Shown here piece after piece: positions 55,864-64,000 of a DNA stretch of 64,000 bases. Each line of letters starts with the position of its first letter. Position 1 is the stretch's first letter. The notes under the pieces were generated by a model. The model saw only the letters and a program-made list of their open reading frames with translations. It was not told the origin of the DNA and made no database searches. A program made the position numbers and the translations under genes. Origin of the DNA: G965212025 sp965237985 (GTDB lineage Bacteria; Pseudomonadota; Gammaproteobacteria; Poriferisulfidales; Oxydemutatoraceae); contig OZ250161.1 in NCBI GenBank assembly GCA_965237985.1, positions 1,612,001 through 1,676,000 of the forward strand, given 5' to 3'.

Positions 55864-57585
55864 ATGGCGGAAAAACTAACTCTCCAACAACTCGAGTCCT
55901 TTCTCTGGGAAACCGCAGACATTCTCCGTGGCAACATGGATGCGTCTGAGTTCAAGGACTACATCTTCGGCATGATGTTCCTGAAACGTCTCTCGGACTC
56001 GTTTGAGGAAGAGCAAGAAAAAGTCATTCAGTACTACGTCTCGTCAGGAAAGTCACGGAAGCAAGCAGAGCAACTCGCATCTGACGAGGATGAGTACGAC
56101 AAAACGTTCTTTGTTCCCGAACCTGCGCGATGGCACCAACTCAAGGATCTCAAGCACGACATTGGTGCAGAACTGAACAAGGCGACAGAGACGATCGAGG
56201 AACACAACTCAAGTCTCGAAGGGGTGTTGGTTTCCGTCGACTTCAACATCAAGAACAAACTCTCAGACAAGAAACTTCAGGATCTCCTGTCTCATTTTTC
56301 TCGTCATCGACTGAGGAATGAGGATTTCGAGAACCCCGACCTGATGGGAGGGGCATACGAATACCTCATCAAGCAGTTTGCAGACTCGGCGGGAAAGAAG
56401 GGTGGAGAGTTCTATACCCCGAGTGAAGTGGTGAAACTTCTGGTATCCCTCCTCAAACCTCGTGCGGGTATGAAGATATATGATCCAACGGTTGGTTCCG
56501 GTGGAATGTTAGTGACCACCAGGCACTACCTCATCGATCACGGAGAGGATAAGTCCAACCTGTCCCTGTATGGTCAGGAGATGAACCTGAACACGTGGGC
56601 GATCTGCAAGATGAACATGTTCCTACATGGCGTGTTCAACGCAGATATACGCAAAGGTGACACTCTGAGAGATCCTCAGCACATCTCAGGTGGTGAGTTG
56701 CAGGTATTTGATCGGGTGATCGCAAATCCACCGTTCTCTCTGAAGAAATGGGGGAAAGATGAAGCAGATAACGATGCGTATGGACGGTTTCCCTACGGAA
56801 CACCTCCCAAGGGTGCAGGAGATCTTGCATTCATTCAGCATATGATTGCATCTCTGAACGCAGAGGGAGTGATGGGGGTGGTGGTTCCTCACGGCGTTCT
56901 GTTCCGTGGAGCGAGTGAGAAGGAAATTCGCAAGGGTATTCTTGAGGATGATCTACTCGAGGGAGTGGTTGGACTACCCTCGGGACTGTTCTACGGCACA
57001 GGAATTCCTGCTGCACTCCTGATCATTAACAAAAACAAACCCTCAGATCGAAAAGGGAAGGTATTCTTCATTAACGGTGAACTGGAGTTTGAAGAAGGTA
57101 AAAACCAGAACAAACTCCGTGAGGAGGATATTCAGAGAATTCTCGCGACCTTCGATGGTTACGAGGACGAGAAGCGATACGCGAAGATCGTTTCCATCGA
57201 GGAGATCCGTAAGAACGACTACAACCTGAACATTCGCAGGTATGCAGACACTTCACCCCCACCAGAACAATTTGATGTCCGTGCGATCCTTCACGGTGGA
57301 ATTCCCATCAGTGAGGTGGGGGACGAATATGTTCAGGAAACCCTGCAGGGAATGGATGTCGGTAGTGTGTTCGTTCGCAGGGACAACGAATACTACGAGT
57401 TCAAACCTGAGATTGAGTCCAAGGAACAGATACGTGAGTTCCTGAACACGGATGAGCAGTCAACCATCAACCAATTCGAGAGGTGGTGGGACAAGTATCG
57501 TGTCTCCCTGCACGAACTGGATGCAGAGGTGAAACAGTCGGAAGAAGTGATGTGGGGTTATCTGAAGGAAATTGGATATGAGTGA
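55864..57585 (+). CDS. hsdM: Type I restriction system methyltransferase subunit HsdM
   Basis: N6-adenine methyltransferase of a type I restriction-modification complex. From ATG 55864 the product has 573 residues. The N-terminal helical domain begins EKLTLQQLESFLWETADILR. GEFYTPSEVVKLLV precedes motif I YDPTVGSGGML, and motif IV NPPFS follows near residue 285. DLAFIQHMIASL and VVVPHGVLFRG are also typical. It overlaps hsdS by eight bases. Codon use (many GGA, CTC, GAG codons, little CTG) differs from the atp genes, a sign of transfer. Confidence 0.95.
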   Translation: MAEKLTLQQLESFLWETADILRGNMDASEFKDYIFGMMFLKRLSDSFEEEQEKVIQYYVSSGKSRKQAEQLASDEDEYDKTFFVPEPARWHQLKDLKHDIGAELNKATETIEEHNSSLEGVLVSVDFNIKNKLSDKKLQDLLSHFSRHRLRNEDFENPDLMGGAYEYLIKQFADSAGKKGGEFYTPSEVVKLLVSLLKPRAGMKIYDPTVGSGGMLVTTRHYLIDHGEDKSNLSLYGQEMNLNTWAICKMNMFLHGVFNADIRKGDTLRDPQHISGGELQVFDRVIANPPFSLKKWGKDEADNDAYGRFPYGTPPKGAGDLAFIQHMIASLNAEGVMGVVVPHGVLFRGASEKEIRKGILEDDLLEGVVGLPSGLFYGTGIPAALLIINKNKPSDRKGKVFFINGELEFEEGKNQNKLREEDIQRILATFDGYEDEKRYAKIVSIEEIRKNDYNLNIRRYADTSPPPEQFDVRAILHGGIPISEVGDEYVQETLQGMDVGSVFVRRDNEYYEFKPEIESKEQIREFLNTDEQSTINQFERWWDKYRVSLHELDAEVKQSEEVMWGYLKEIGYE

Positions 57586-58978
57586 TATCAGAACGGAAAA
57601 ATCTTTTGAAAAGAGAAAACTTAAAGATATTTCTTCCATCAAACCCGGCATAAATGTTCCCGCGGAGATGAAAGGAACGATGAACGAGTTGTTGACCAAA
57701 GGGATCGGTCACACAGAGTTCAAGGACAGTGAGTTGGGGAGAGTTCCTGAGGGTTGGGAGGAAATTACTCTAGAAACTTTAGTTTCAGTCGATAGCGATT
57801 CCTTGAAAGGAAATACAGACGCCAATTATAGGTTCAAATATATTGATATTTCGTGTGTCTCGACTGGAAAAGTGATGCCACCCGCCGAGAAAATTTTGTT
57901 TAAGGACGCACCAAGCAGGGCAAAACGAGTTGTAAAGCGCGGCGATGTTTTAGTTGCCACAGTTCGCCCAAATTTAAAGGCATTCGCCCACTTTGATGAA
58001 GAGGGTGATGGTTGGGTGGCATCAACTGGTTTCGCAGTCCTTCGGCATAAGGAAAACTCTGATAGTCGGTTTATTTACAATATTATGCTGTCGGATGATG
58101 TCAGCAGGCAAATAGATAGACTTGTTGCAGGGTCAAATTACCCAGCAATAAGTTCGTCTGATGTTAAAGAGTTAACTTTATTGTCCCCACCCCTCTCAGA
58201 ACAAAAGAAAATCGCATCCATTCTCACCTCCGTTGATGAGGTGATTGAGGAAACCCAATCGCAAATCGACAAACTCCAAGATCTGAAAAGAGGAACGATG
58301 AACGAGTTGCTGACCAAAGGGATTGGTCACACAGAGTTCAAAGACAGTGAGTTGGGGAGAATTCCGAAGAGTTGGGAAATTACCTCAATTTCCGAAATCA
58401 CGAGTGATAATTCCCTATTCTCTGACGGTGATTGGGTTGAAAGCAAAGATCAAGACCCGGGGGGGGCAAATAGACTTATCCAACTCGCAGATATTGGTGA
58501 CGGAAGTTTTATCGACAAATCCGTAAGGTTTATGAACGATGAGCAGTTCCGCCGCTTGAATTGCACCGCTCTTATGAAGGACGACATATTGGTTGCAAGA
58601 ATGCCTGAACCGCTCGGGCGTGCATGTCTTTTCCAGAATACAAAACAAGACTGTGCAACTGTTGTCGATGTGGCGATCATCCGAACGCCGAACACGAATC
58701 CATATTGGTTAATGTCAGTTATTAACTCTGCAAATTTCAGACGGAAAATTGAAATTAATGCGCGCGGTACAACTAGGACACGGATTAGTCGTTCTGCATT
58801 GTCAGATATAAAAATAAATCTCCCCTCCCTCTCAGAACAAAAGAAAATCGCATCCATTCTCACCTCCGTTGATGAGGTGATTGAGAAAATCCAATCGCAA
58901 ATCGACAAACTCAAATCCCTCAAAAAATCCCTCATGCAGGATCTCCTGACGGGTAAAGTCAGAGTGTCGGTGAACTGA
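57578..58978 (+). CDS. hsdS: Type I restriction system specificity subunit HsdS
   Basis: Determines the DNA site of the HsdMSR complex. Two target-recognition domains are present (about residues 50-215 and 260-430), each followed by the conserved helix SEQKKIASILTSVDEVIE. The block MNELLTKGIGHTEFKDSELG, which should occur once between the domains, occurs twice: at about residues 32-51, right after an odd N-terminus (EKRKLKDISSIKPGINV), and at about 240-259. Thus the beginning of the gene looks rebuilt by recombination between repeats, which could alter specificity. It ends two bases before hsdR. Confidence 0.92.
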   Translation: MSDIRTEKSFEKRKLKDISSIKPGINVPAEMKGTMNELLTKGIGHTEFKDSELGRVPEGWEEITLETLVSVDSDSLKGNTDANYRFKYIDISCVSTGKVMPPAEKILFKDAPSRAKRVVKRGDVLVATVRPNLKAFAHFDEEGDGWVASTGFAVLRHKENSDSRFIYNIMLSDDVSRQIDRLVAGSNYPAISSSDVKELTLLSPPLSEQKKIASILTSVDEVIEETQSQIDKLQDLKRGTMNELLTKGIGHTEFKDSELGRIPKSWEITSISEITSDNSLFSDGDWVESKDQDPGGANRLIQLADIGDGSFIDKSVRFMNDEQFRRLNCTALMKDDILVARMPEPLGRACLFQNTKQDCATVVDVAIIRTPNTNPYWLMSVINSANFRRKIEINARGTTRTRISRSALSDIKINLPSLSEQKKIASILTSVDEVIEKIQSQIDKLKSLKKSLMQDLLTGKVRVSVN

Positions 58979-58979
58979 C

Positions 58980-61961
58980 ATGTCCTCCGATGAATTCGAC
59001 AAGGTAGAACTCCCTGCACTGGAACAACTCCAGTCACTGGGATGGTCATACCTTGAGGGTTCCCAACTTTCTCCCGATGAGTCGGATGCACGCACCTCCT
59101 ACAAGGACGTGGTTCTCGAAAACCGTCTTGAGAAAGCGATCCAACGTATCAATCCGTGGATCAGCGATGACAACCTGCGCAGGGTGATCAGTGAATTCAC
59201 CAGAGCGCAGTTTCCGAACCTGATCGAGGCGAACCAGTCTGTCTGGAACACCCTCACGCAATACACCTCGGTCATGCAGGATGTGGGTAAGGGTAACCGA
59301 GGACAGACGGTCAAGGTCATCGACTTCGACACCCCTGAGAACAACGAGTTCCTCTGCACCAACCAATTCAAAGTCTCAGGGGTGAACCAGACAATCATTC
59401 CTGACATCATCCTGTTCGTGAATGGACTTCCTCTCGCAGTGATGGAGTGCAAATCCCCCTACATCACCAATCCCATGGAATCTGGGATTGGTCAGTTGAT
59501 GCGGTACGCAAACCGCAGAAACCTGCAAGACGATGAAGGTGCAGAGAAACTCTTTCACTACAACCAACTGATGGTTTCGACCCATCTGGACAAGGCGAGA
59601 GTGGGAACTATCACTGCAAGAATGGAACACTTTCTGGAGTGGAAGGATCCCTATCCCCTGTCGGTTGCAGACATCGGGGCAAACCCCCAATCACAGGATA
59701 TTCTGATCTCGGGAATGTTCAGCAAGACGAACTTCCTTGATCTCATTCAGAATTTCACGGTGTTTGAACCTGCCGATGGACGCACCGTGAAGAAGATCGC
59801 ACGATATCAGCAATTCCGTGCAGTCCACAAATCCATTGAACGCATCCAATCGGGAACCGATCGCAAGAGCAAAAGCGGAGTTATTTGGCACACGCAGGGA
59901 TCTGGCAAGTCCCTGACGATGGTTTACTTGGTACTCAAAATCCGACGAGACGAAGCACTGAGGGGCTACAAACTCGTTTTCATTACCGATCGTACGCAAC
60001 TGGACAACCAACTCACCGCAACCTTTCAGAATACGCAGAACGAAACGGTGCACCGTGCGGACTCCATCCGTGATCTGAAGGGTCTTCTACAGAAGGATTC
60101 ATCCGATATCGTGATGGCAATGGTGCAGAAGTTTCAGGTGAGTGCGAAAGAACTGGAGTTTCCTGTTTTGAATAAGTCCAAGAAGATCATTGTTCTCGCA
60201 GACGAGGCACACAGAACCCAATATGGAACTCTGGGTGCAGCACTCAACGTGGGACTCCCGCAGGCACCCAAGATTGCGTTCACTGGAACCCCTCTCATCA
60301 AATCTGAAAAAACCACCAACGAATTTGGTTCCTATATCGACACCTACACCATCGAGCAGTCGGTTGAGGACGGAGCGACTATCCCAATTCTCTATGAGGG
60401 ACGCGAAGCAAGGGTGAACGTCACAGGAGACTCTCTCGATGGTCTGTTCGATGAGTATTTTGCAGATAAGACGGAGGAAGAAAAATCTGCAATTAGACGC
60501 AAATACGGCACCACGAAAGCAGTTCTCGAGGCACCCCAGCGTATTCGCAGGGTTTGCATCGATATTCTCAAGCACTACCGCGAATTCATTCAGCCCAATG
60601 GGTTCAAGGCGATGATTGTCACCTCATCGCGGAGTGCGGCAATCACCTACAAGGAAATGATGGATGAACTGGAGGCACCAGGGTCCGCAGTCATCATCTC
60701 AGGTAATCACAATGACGAGGAACGATTTCGGCAATACACGGACGGCACCAAACAGAAGAACCAGATATTGGATTTCAAGAAACCTCTGGGTTCCGATGAG
60801 GGACAGTCCAATCTCTCGTTCCTGATCGTCAGGGACATGTTGTTGACGGGTTTCGACGCACCCATCGCGCAGGTGATGTATCTCGACAATAAACTTACCG
60901 ATCACAACCTTTTGCAGGCGATTGCGCGTGTCAATCGAACCAATAGAAACAAGTTTCGTGGGTATATCGTCGACTATTATGGATTGAGCGATTACCTGAC
61001 GGAAGCATTGGAGATGTTCTCGACGGAGGATGTGGAAGGTGCGTTGCGAGATCTCAAAGACGAGATACCAAGACTGCAGAACGCACACACGCGAGTGATG
61101 CAGTGCTTCATGGGCATGGATCTGGACGATCTCGATGAATGCATTTTCTCTCTCGAGGATGAAGTCCGACGACAGCAGTTTCAGTTAGATTTTCGAAAAT
61201 TCTCCCAGCAGATGGACGTGGTTTTACCTGCTCCAGCAGCAAGCCCGTTTGTGTCGGATTTGAGAAGACTGGGGAAAATATCTCATGGAGCACGGAACCG
61301 CTTCAGAGATGAGCAACTCTTTATCGCAGGAGCAGGCGAGAAGGTTCGCAAACTGATAGAGGATCACATCTATTCGACAGGGGTGGATCCTAAAATCGAC
61401 CCCGTTTATCTCCTGGCAGCGGATTTCAAAGAAAAATTGAACCAGCACAAATCCAGCAGGGCGAAAGCATCCGAGATCGAGAATGCGATCAAGCATCACA
61501 TAAAGATCAAACTCGAGGATGATCCCGAATTCTACAAATCTCTCTCCGAGAAATTAGAGTCCATCATTCGGAAGCACGAAGAGAAGTGGGGTGAGTTGGT
61601 TCAATCACTCATGGATTTTCGTGGCACCATCGAGGAAGGACCAGAAGCAAGGGCAAAAGAACTCGGCCTGACGGAAACGGAGTTCGCGTTTCACAACATC
61701 CTGAAGGCAGAAGTCACCAAGGCCGAAGGTGTGGAGACAATCGACGAGGGCATGCATCAGAAGGTGAAGGATGTCTCCCGGAAACTCGTCGCAATGATGG
61801 ACGAAGCAACGAAGATCGTTGATTTCTTCGAGAAATGGGACGAGCGAAGGAGAGTGCGTCGGGATATCAAACGCGCAATCATCGCAGAGTTTGATGATGT
61901 CAGTTTGGTGAAACCGATCACTGACAGGTTCATGGAACTGGCAGAGCGAAAGTTCCGATGA
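58980..61961 (+). CDS. hsdR: Type I restriction system endonuclease subunit HsdR
   Basis: ATP-driven translocase and nuclease of the type I complex, 993 residues. The N-terminal nuclease has PDIILFVNGLPLAVMECKSP (PD...ExK type) near residue 140. The superfamily 2 motor follows with Walker A WHTQGSGKSLTM near residue 303, LADEAHRTQYG near residue 405, TGTPL, and the late motifs RDMLLTGFDAP and QAIARVNRTNR. A helical C-terminal domain binds the methylase. All motor and nuclease motifs are intact. It overlaps the peptidase gene by four bases. Confidence 0.95.
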   Translation: MSSDEFDKVELPALEQLQSLGWSYLEGSQLSPDESDARTSYKDVVLENRLEKAIQRINPWISDDNLRRVISEFTRAQFPNLIEANQSVWNTLTQYTSVMQDVGKGNRGQTVKVIDFDTPENNEFLCTNQFKVSGVNQTIIPDIILFVNGLPLAVMECKSPYITNPMESGIGQLMRYANRRNLQDDEGAEKLFHYNQLMVSTHLDKARVGTITARMEHFLEWKDPYPLSVADIGANPQSQDILISGMFSKTNFLDLIQNFTVFEPADGRTVKKIARYQQFRAVHKSIERIQSGTDRKSKSGVIWHTQGSGKSLTMVYLVLKIRRDEALRGYKLVFITDRTQLDNQLTATFQNTQNETVHRADSIRDLKGLLQKDSSDIVMAMVQKFQVSAKELEFPVLNKSKKIIVLADEAHRTQYGTLGAALNVGLPQAPKIAFTGTPLIKSEKTTNEFGSYIDTYTIEQSVEDGATIPILYEGREARVNVTGDSLDGLFDEYFADKTEEEKSAIRRKYGTTKAVLEAPQRIRRVCIDILKHYREFIQPNGFKAMIVTSSRSAAITYKEMMDELEAPGSAVIISGNHNDEERFRQYTDGTKQKNQILDFKKPLGSDEGQSNLSFLIVRDMLLTGFDAPIAQVMYLDNKLTDHNLLQAIARVNRTNRNKFRGYIVDYYGLSDYLTEALEMFSTEDVEGALRDLKDEIPRLQNAHTRVMQCFMGMDLDDLDECIFSLEDEVRRQQFQLDFRKFSQQMDVVLPAPAASPFVSDLRRLGKISHGARNRFRDEQLFIAGAGEKVRKLIEDHIYSTGVDPKIDPVYLLAADFKEKLNQHKSSRAKASEIENAIKHHIKIKLEDDPEFYKSLSEKLESIIRKHEEKWGELVQSLMDFRGTIEEGPEARAKELGLTETEFAFHNILKAEVTKAEGVETIDEGMHQKVKDVSRKLVAMMDEATKIVDFFEKWDERRRVRRDIKRAIIAEFDDVSLVKPITDRFMELAERKFR

Positions 61962-62653
61962 ACCCAGAATTCGATAAGGATTTATCGATCGAGGTGGTTC
62001 GCACGAATAGGAAGAAGACTGCGTCCATCAAGATAGTCGATGGATCCGTTCAGGTGATCGTTCCCCGAAAACTCTCGAATGCGAGGGTTGCGGAACTCAT
62101 TGAGAAACGAACTCCGTGGATACGGCAGAAACTCCGTCAGCAGTCGGAAACGGTGGTCCTAAAACCCAAGGAATACGTGAGTGGAGAGAGTTTCACCCAT
62201 CTGGGGCGGAACTATCGTCTCAAACTTGTATCCGGTGGTTTGCGTGAGGTCAGACTCAAAGGTGGATACCTCGAACTTGGCGTCTCCAAGGGAACCAAGG
62301 ATGGGGATATCCGAAATGCGTTGGTTCGTTGGTATGAGGAACACGCAATTGAGCGACTGACTGAGAAAACTGTGCGATATGCAAAGATTATGGATGTCGC
62401 ACCTAACTCGATCGTTGCGAGAGACTACAAATCACGATGGGGATCATGTTCCCCGCAGGGTGATATTTCCTACAACTGGAGGATCATCATCGCACCGCAT
62501 CACATCGTGGACTACGTGGTGGTTCATGAACTCTGTCATATGCAGCATCCAAACCACTCACCCGCATACTGGAATTCTGTAAAGCGAGTGATGCTCGACT
62601 ACAAAGAGTCACGGCAGTGGTTGAAGGATCATAGTGCGAGTTTGATTATTTGA
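61958..62653 (+). CDS. M48-type (YgjP-like, DUF45) metallopeptidase linked to the type I system
   Basis: A 231-residue predicted zinc peptidase of the YgjP/DUF45 group. It shows a basic N-terminal half (RNRKKT-like TNRKKTASIKIVDGSVQV), the conserved SRWGSCSPQGDISYNWRI region, VVVHELCHMQHPNHSPAYW with the HExxH zinc site, and a C-terminal W-rich helix. Genes of this group are often the last member of type I restriction operons; their role there is not known. It overlaps hsdR by ATGA. It converges with the hsdM remnant two bases away. Confidence 0.9.
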   Translation: MNPEFDKDLSIEVVRTNRKKTASIKIVDGSVQVIVPRKLSNARVAELIEKRTPWIRQKLRQQSETVVLKPKEYVSGESFTHLGRNYRLKLVSGGLREVRLKGGYLELGVSKGTKDGDIRNALVRWYEEHAIERLTEKTVRYAKIMDVAPNSIVARDYKSRWGSCSPQGDISYNWRIIIAPHHIVDYVVVHELCHMQHPNHSPAYWNSVKRVMLDYKESRQWLKDHSASLII

Positions 62654-62654
62654 T

Positions 62655-63017
62655 TTACTTCTGATTCTTCAGAATGATGTCCCGCACGTTTTTTGAGTAA
62701 CCCTGAACATAGTTGTCGAAGTTCATAAAGACGTTGGTGGGGTCACTCTTAATCCGGGATAGGTCGAACTTTGATGTATTGAAGAAGGAAAGACCAACCT
62801 GTCTCAGGATCACTGGAGAAGGATCAGAGAGTTGATCTTTGAATTTGTCGTAAAGTTCATACACCTCATCCTTCTGGGGTGCCAGGACACAATCCAGACG
62901 CCTCATGACCACGAACGGAAGAATGACTCGACCGTATTCACTGGGTTTGAAGAGACCACGAAGGACGTCATCTGCTGACGACCAGATCAAGGATGACAGG
63001 CTGCTTGTACTGTTCAA
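62655..63017 (-). pseudogene. Remnant of a second hsdM (N-terminal domain only)
   Basis: A 120-codon frame reading SSLIWSSADDVLRGLFKPSE, ILPFVVMRRLDCVLAP and NVFMNFDNYVQGYSKNVRDI. This is the N-terminal helical domain of another HsdM subfamily, different from the intact hsdM at 55.9 kb. It ends with TAA only two bases from the stop of the peptidase gene, so the rest was probably lost when the present cassette arrived. The truncated protein has no catalytic motif. Confidence 0.85.
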
Positions 63018-63104
63018 AAGATTGATTTCCCGACAAAAAGATTGAAAAGAACCGGATATTCCTGAATTATCAACGACGGCTAGGGGGTGTCCATGAAACG
63101 AAAA

Positions 63105-63161
63105 TCATTCCACAGTGACGGATTTCGCCAGGTTACGGGGTTTGTCGACGTCGGTGCCTTT
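63105..63161 (-). pseudogene. glmS: 3' terminal fragment of glmS (likely integration-site remnant)
   Basis: The last 18 codons before the TGA at 63105 read KGTDVDKPRNLAKSVTVE. This is the hallmark C-terminus of glucosamine-6-phosphate synthase (GlmS). The remaining about 590 residues of GlmS do not precede it; instead an unrelated frame runs straight into the fragment. glmS is commonly near atpC in gammaproteobacteria, and its 3' end is a known target for mobile elements (Tn7). The fragment is therefore best explained as the displaced end of glmS. Confidence 0.8.
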
Positions 63162-64000
63162 CAGCATGGCAGGGTAGGCGTTCACGAGTTCTTGTAGGCA
63201 AGCGCGAGTGGACTGAACGGTCCCTTCTATGTTGTGTTCGGAAAACTCCTCTGTATTACCTAAGGCAAATTTCGGCAGGTCGTCAAACAGAAATCTGTAT
63301 GGATCAGATGCGGATGAAACAATCCCACGAAGTTTTTGTGCGTCCCGACTTATGGTGGTGGTTCTCTGGGTCCAGACTGGCAGGCTGGTAACGACAGAAA
63401 CCAAAATTCTGGCGACTTCAAGAGGAGTACCTTTCTCGTTGGCTTCAGCACCATAATATTCAGCCATAAAGTCTTGTATGCCCGCCAAAACCAGGGACCG
63501 AACTCTGTCAAGATTCATCCGGCGTATTTGGACCGCTTCAGGTTCTTGATGCATCCGATCAACAAACCATTCATCCAAGTATGGTCGGAATGTTCCATCC
63601 AGGTAGAGTGCCAATCGCTCCGTGCGAGACAACAGGTATGCAAGAGCCAGTACTGGTAACAATCCGGCACGAACACCATATGGTGCATCCGACCAAACGT
63701 CGAAAATATTGGCCAAAGATATTGGTTCAATTTTCGCGTCCTTTAGTAGCCTGTCGGCTGCTAGCCATAAATTTTTAAGGTTACACGGATCTTTGTCAGC
63801 TGGTTCTTGGAATGCAAATCGGTTTCTTTCTTTATCGGTTGTTCGATACAAATTTGTCGCTTCCAGCACGCTTGTGAATAAGCCGGCCTCGGCAGGGAAC
63901 CCGGTGAATCCTAATCGTTCTCTACCGTGTTCTTTGACCATTGCGCGCATCAGCAGACGGCGAGCCGCCACAGCAGTGCTTGACGGTTTGGCGCGGTTCA
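63105..64000 (-). CDS. Large protein of unknown function, C-terminal part fused to the GlmS tail (5' end outside window)
   Basis: The frame is open to the right edge, about 297 residues visible. It includes PSSTAVAARRLLMRAMVKE, GFTGFPAEAGLFTSVLEAT, DAPYGVRAGLLPVLALAYLL and LALYLDGTFRPYLDEWFVDR. This style recalls C-terminal regions of very large ATPase-like proteins found in defence islands, but no family can be named with confidence. The last 18 residues are those of GlmS, so the natural end of this protein has been replaced at the junction. Codon use resembles neither the atp genes nor the type I cassette closely. Confidence 0.5.
   Translation of the reverse strand, partial: NRAKPSSTAVAARRLLMRAMVKEHGRERLGFTGFPAEAGLFTSVLEATNLYRTTDKERNRFAFQEPADKDPCNLKNLWLAADRLLKDAKIEPISLANIFDVWSDAPYGVRAGLLPVLALAYLLSRTERLALYLDGTFRPYLDEWFVDRMHQEPEAVQIRRMNLDRVRSLVLAGIQDFMAEYYGAEANEKGTPLEVARILVSVVTSLPVWTQRTTTISRDAQKLRGIVSSASDPYRFLFDDLPKFALGNTEEFSEHNIEGTVQSTRACLQELVNAYPAMLKGTDVDKPRNLAKSVTVE

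Noticed and set aside
63060..63105. Tn7-type transposon end next to the glmS tail
   Set aside because: No recognisable Tn7 end sequence, terminal TGT/ACA pair with binding-site repeats, or tns gene is visible in the window; an integrase-type junction remains possible.
1..64000. tRNA and rRNA genes
   Set aside because: Looked for T-loop-like GTTCGAATC patterns and rRNA blocks on both strands by eye and saw none; a dedicated tRNA search would be needed to exclude them.

Overview
The window is a chromosomal segment of a proteobacterium, most likely a gammaproteobacterium. The evidence is the core gene order recA-recX-alaS-lysC, argS followed by a SPOR-domain gene, rmuC/yajC-secD-secF, queA-tgt and a complete atp operon, together with the sequence style of RecA, MobA, DUF1244 and RmuC. 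No rRNA or tRNA gene was seen, and the species cannot be named from the sequence.

Layout. 1-5.4 kb: recA (5' cut by the window edge), recX, alaS, lysC and a DUF4396 membrane protein. 5.5-10.5 kb: a molybdenum-cofactor cluster (mobB, mobA, a DUF1244 gene, moeB) and a TraB-family protein. 10.7-23.7 kb: rnpB, a SPOR-domain protein, argS, secF-secD-yajC and rmuC, all on the minus strand. 23.9-29.1 kb: queG, divergent from nnrDE-tsaE-amidase. 29.1-36.7 kb: an accessory island with an IS3 OrfA remnant, a type IIG restriction-modification enzyme, an ImmA/IrrE-like peptidase overlapping a DUF4411 PIN-like protein, and an orphan CesT-type type III secretion chaperone. 37.2-41.3 kb: a Memo-AMMECR1 fusion, tgt and queA. 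45.9-54.7 kb: murJ and atpZ-like/atpI-B-E-F-H-A-G-D-C. 55.8-62.7 kb: a type I restriction cassette hsdM-hsdS-hsdR plus an M48-type peptidase, with codon use unlike the core. The right edge holds an hsdM remnant and an unidentified large protein whose last codons are the 3' end of glmS, which suggests an integration site.

The most striking property is tandem duplication placed on gene boundaries. At moeB|traB (12 copies, 125 bp), the SPOR gene 3' end (18 copies, about 220 bp), rmuC|yajC, the queG 5' end, queA|tgt, the upstream region plus first codons of murJ (27 copies, about 174 bp) and the atpC 3' end (3 copies, about 240 bp), a segment covering the end of one gene and/or the start of the next is repeated, while the full-length genes stay intact on the outside. 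The moeB|traB array forms a chain of 42-codon reading frames linked by 4-nt GTGA overlaps and ending at traB itself. Such arrays lie in the core regions and not between the genes of the acquired islands.

How the genes work together: MobA, MobB and MoeB serve molybdopterin cofactor synthesis. QueA, Tgt and QueG are queuosine tRNA-modification steps. SecD, SecF and YajC assist protein export. MurJ and the amidase handle peptidoglycan. The atp operon is complete. Two unrelated restriction systems and a probable toxin-antitoxin pair form the defence complement.
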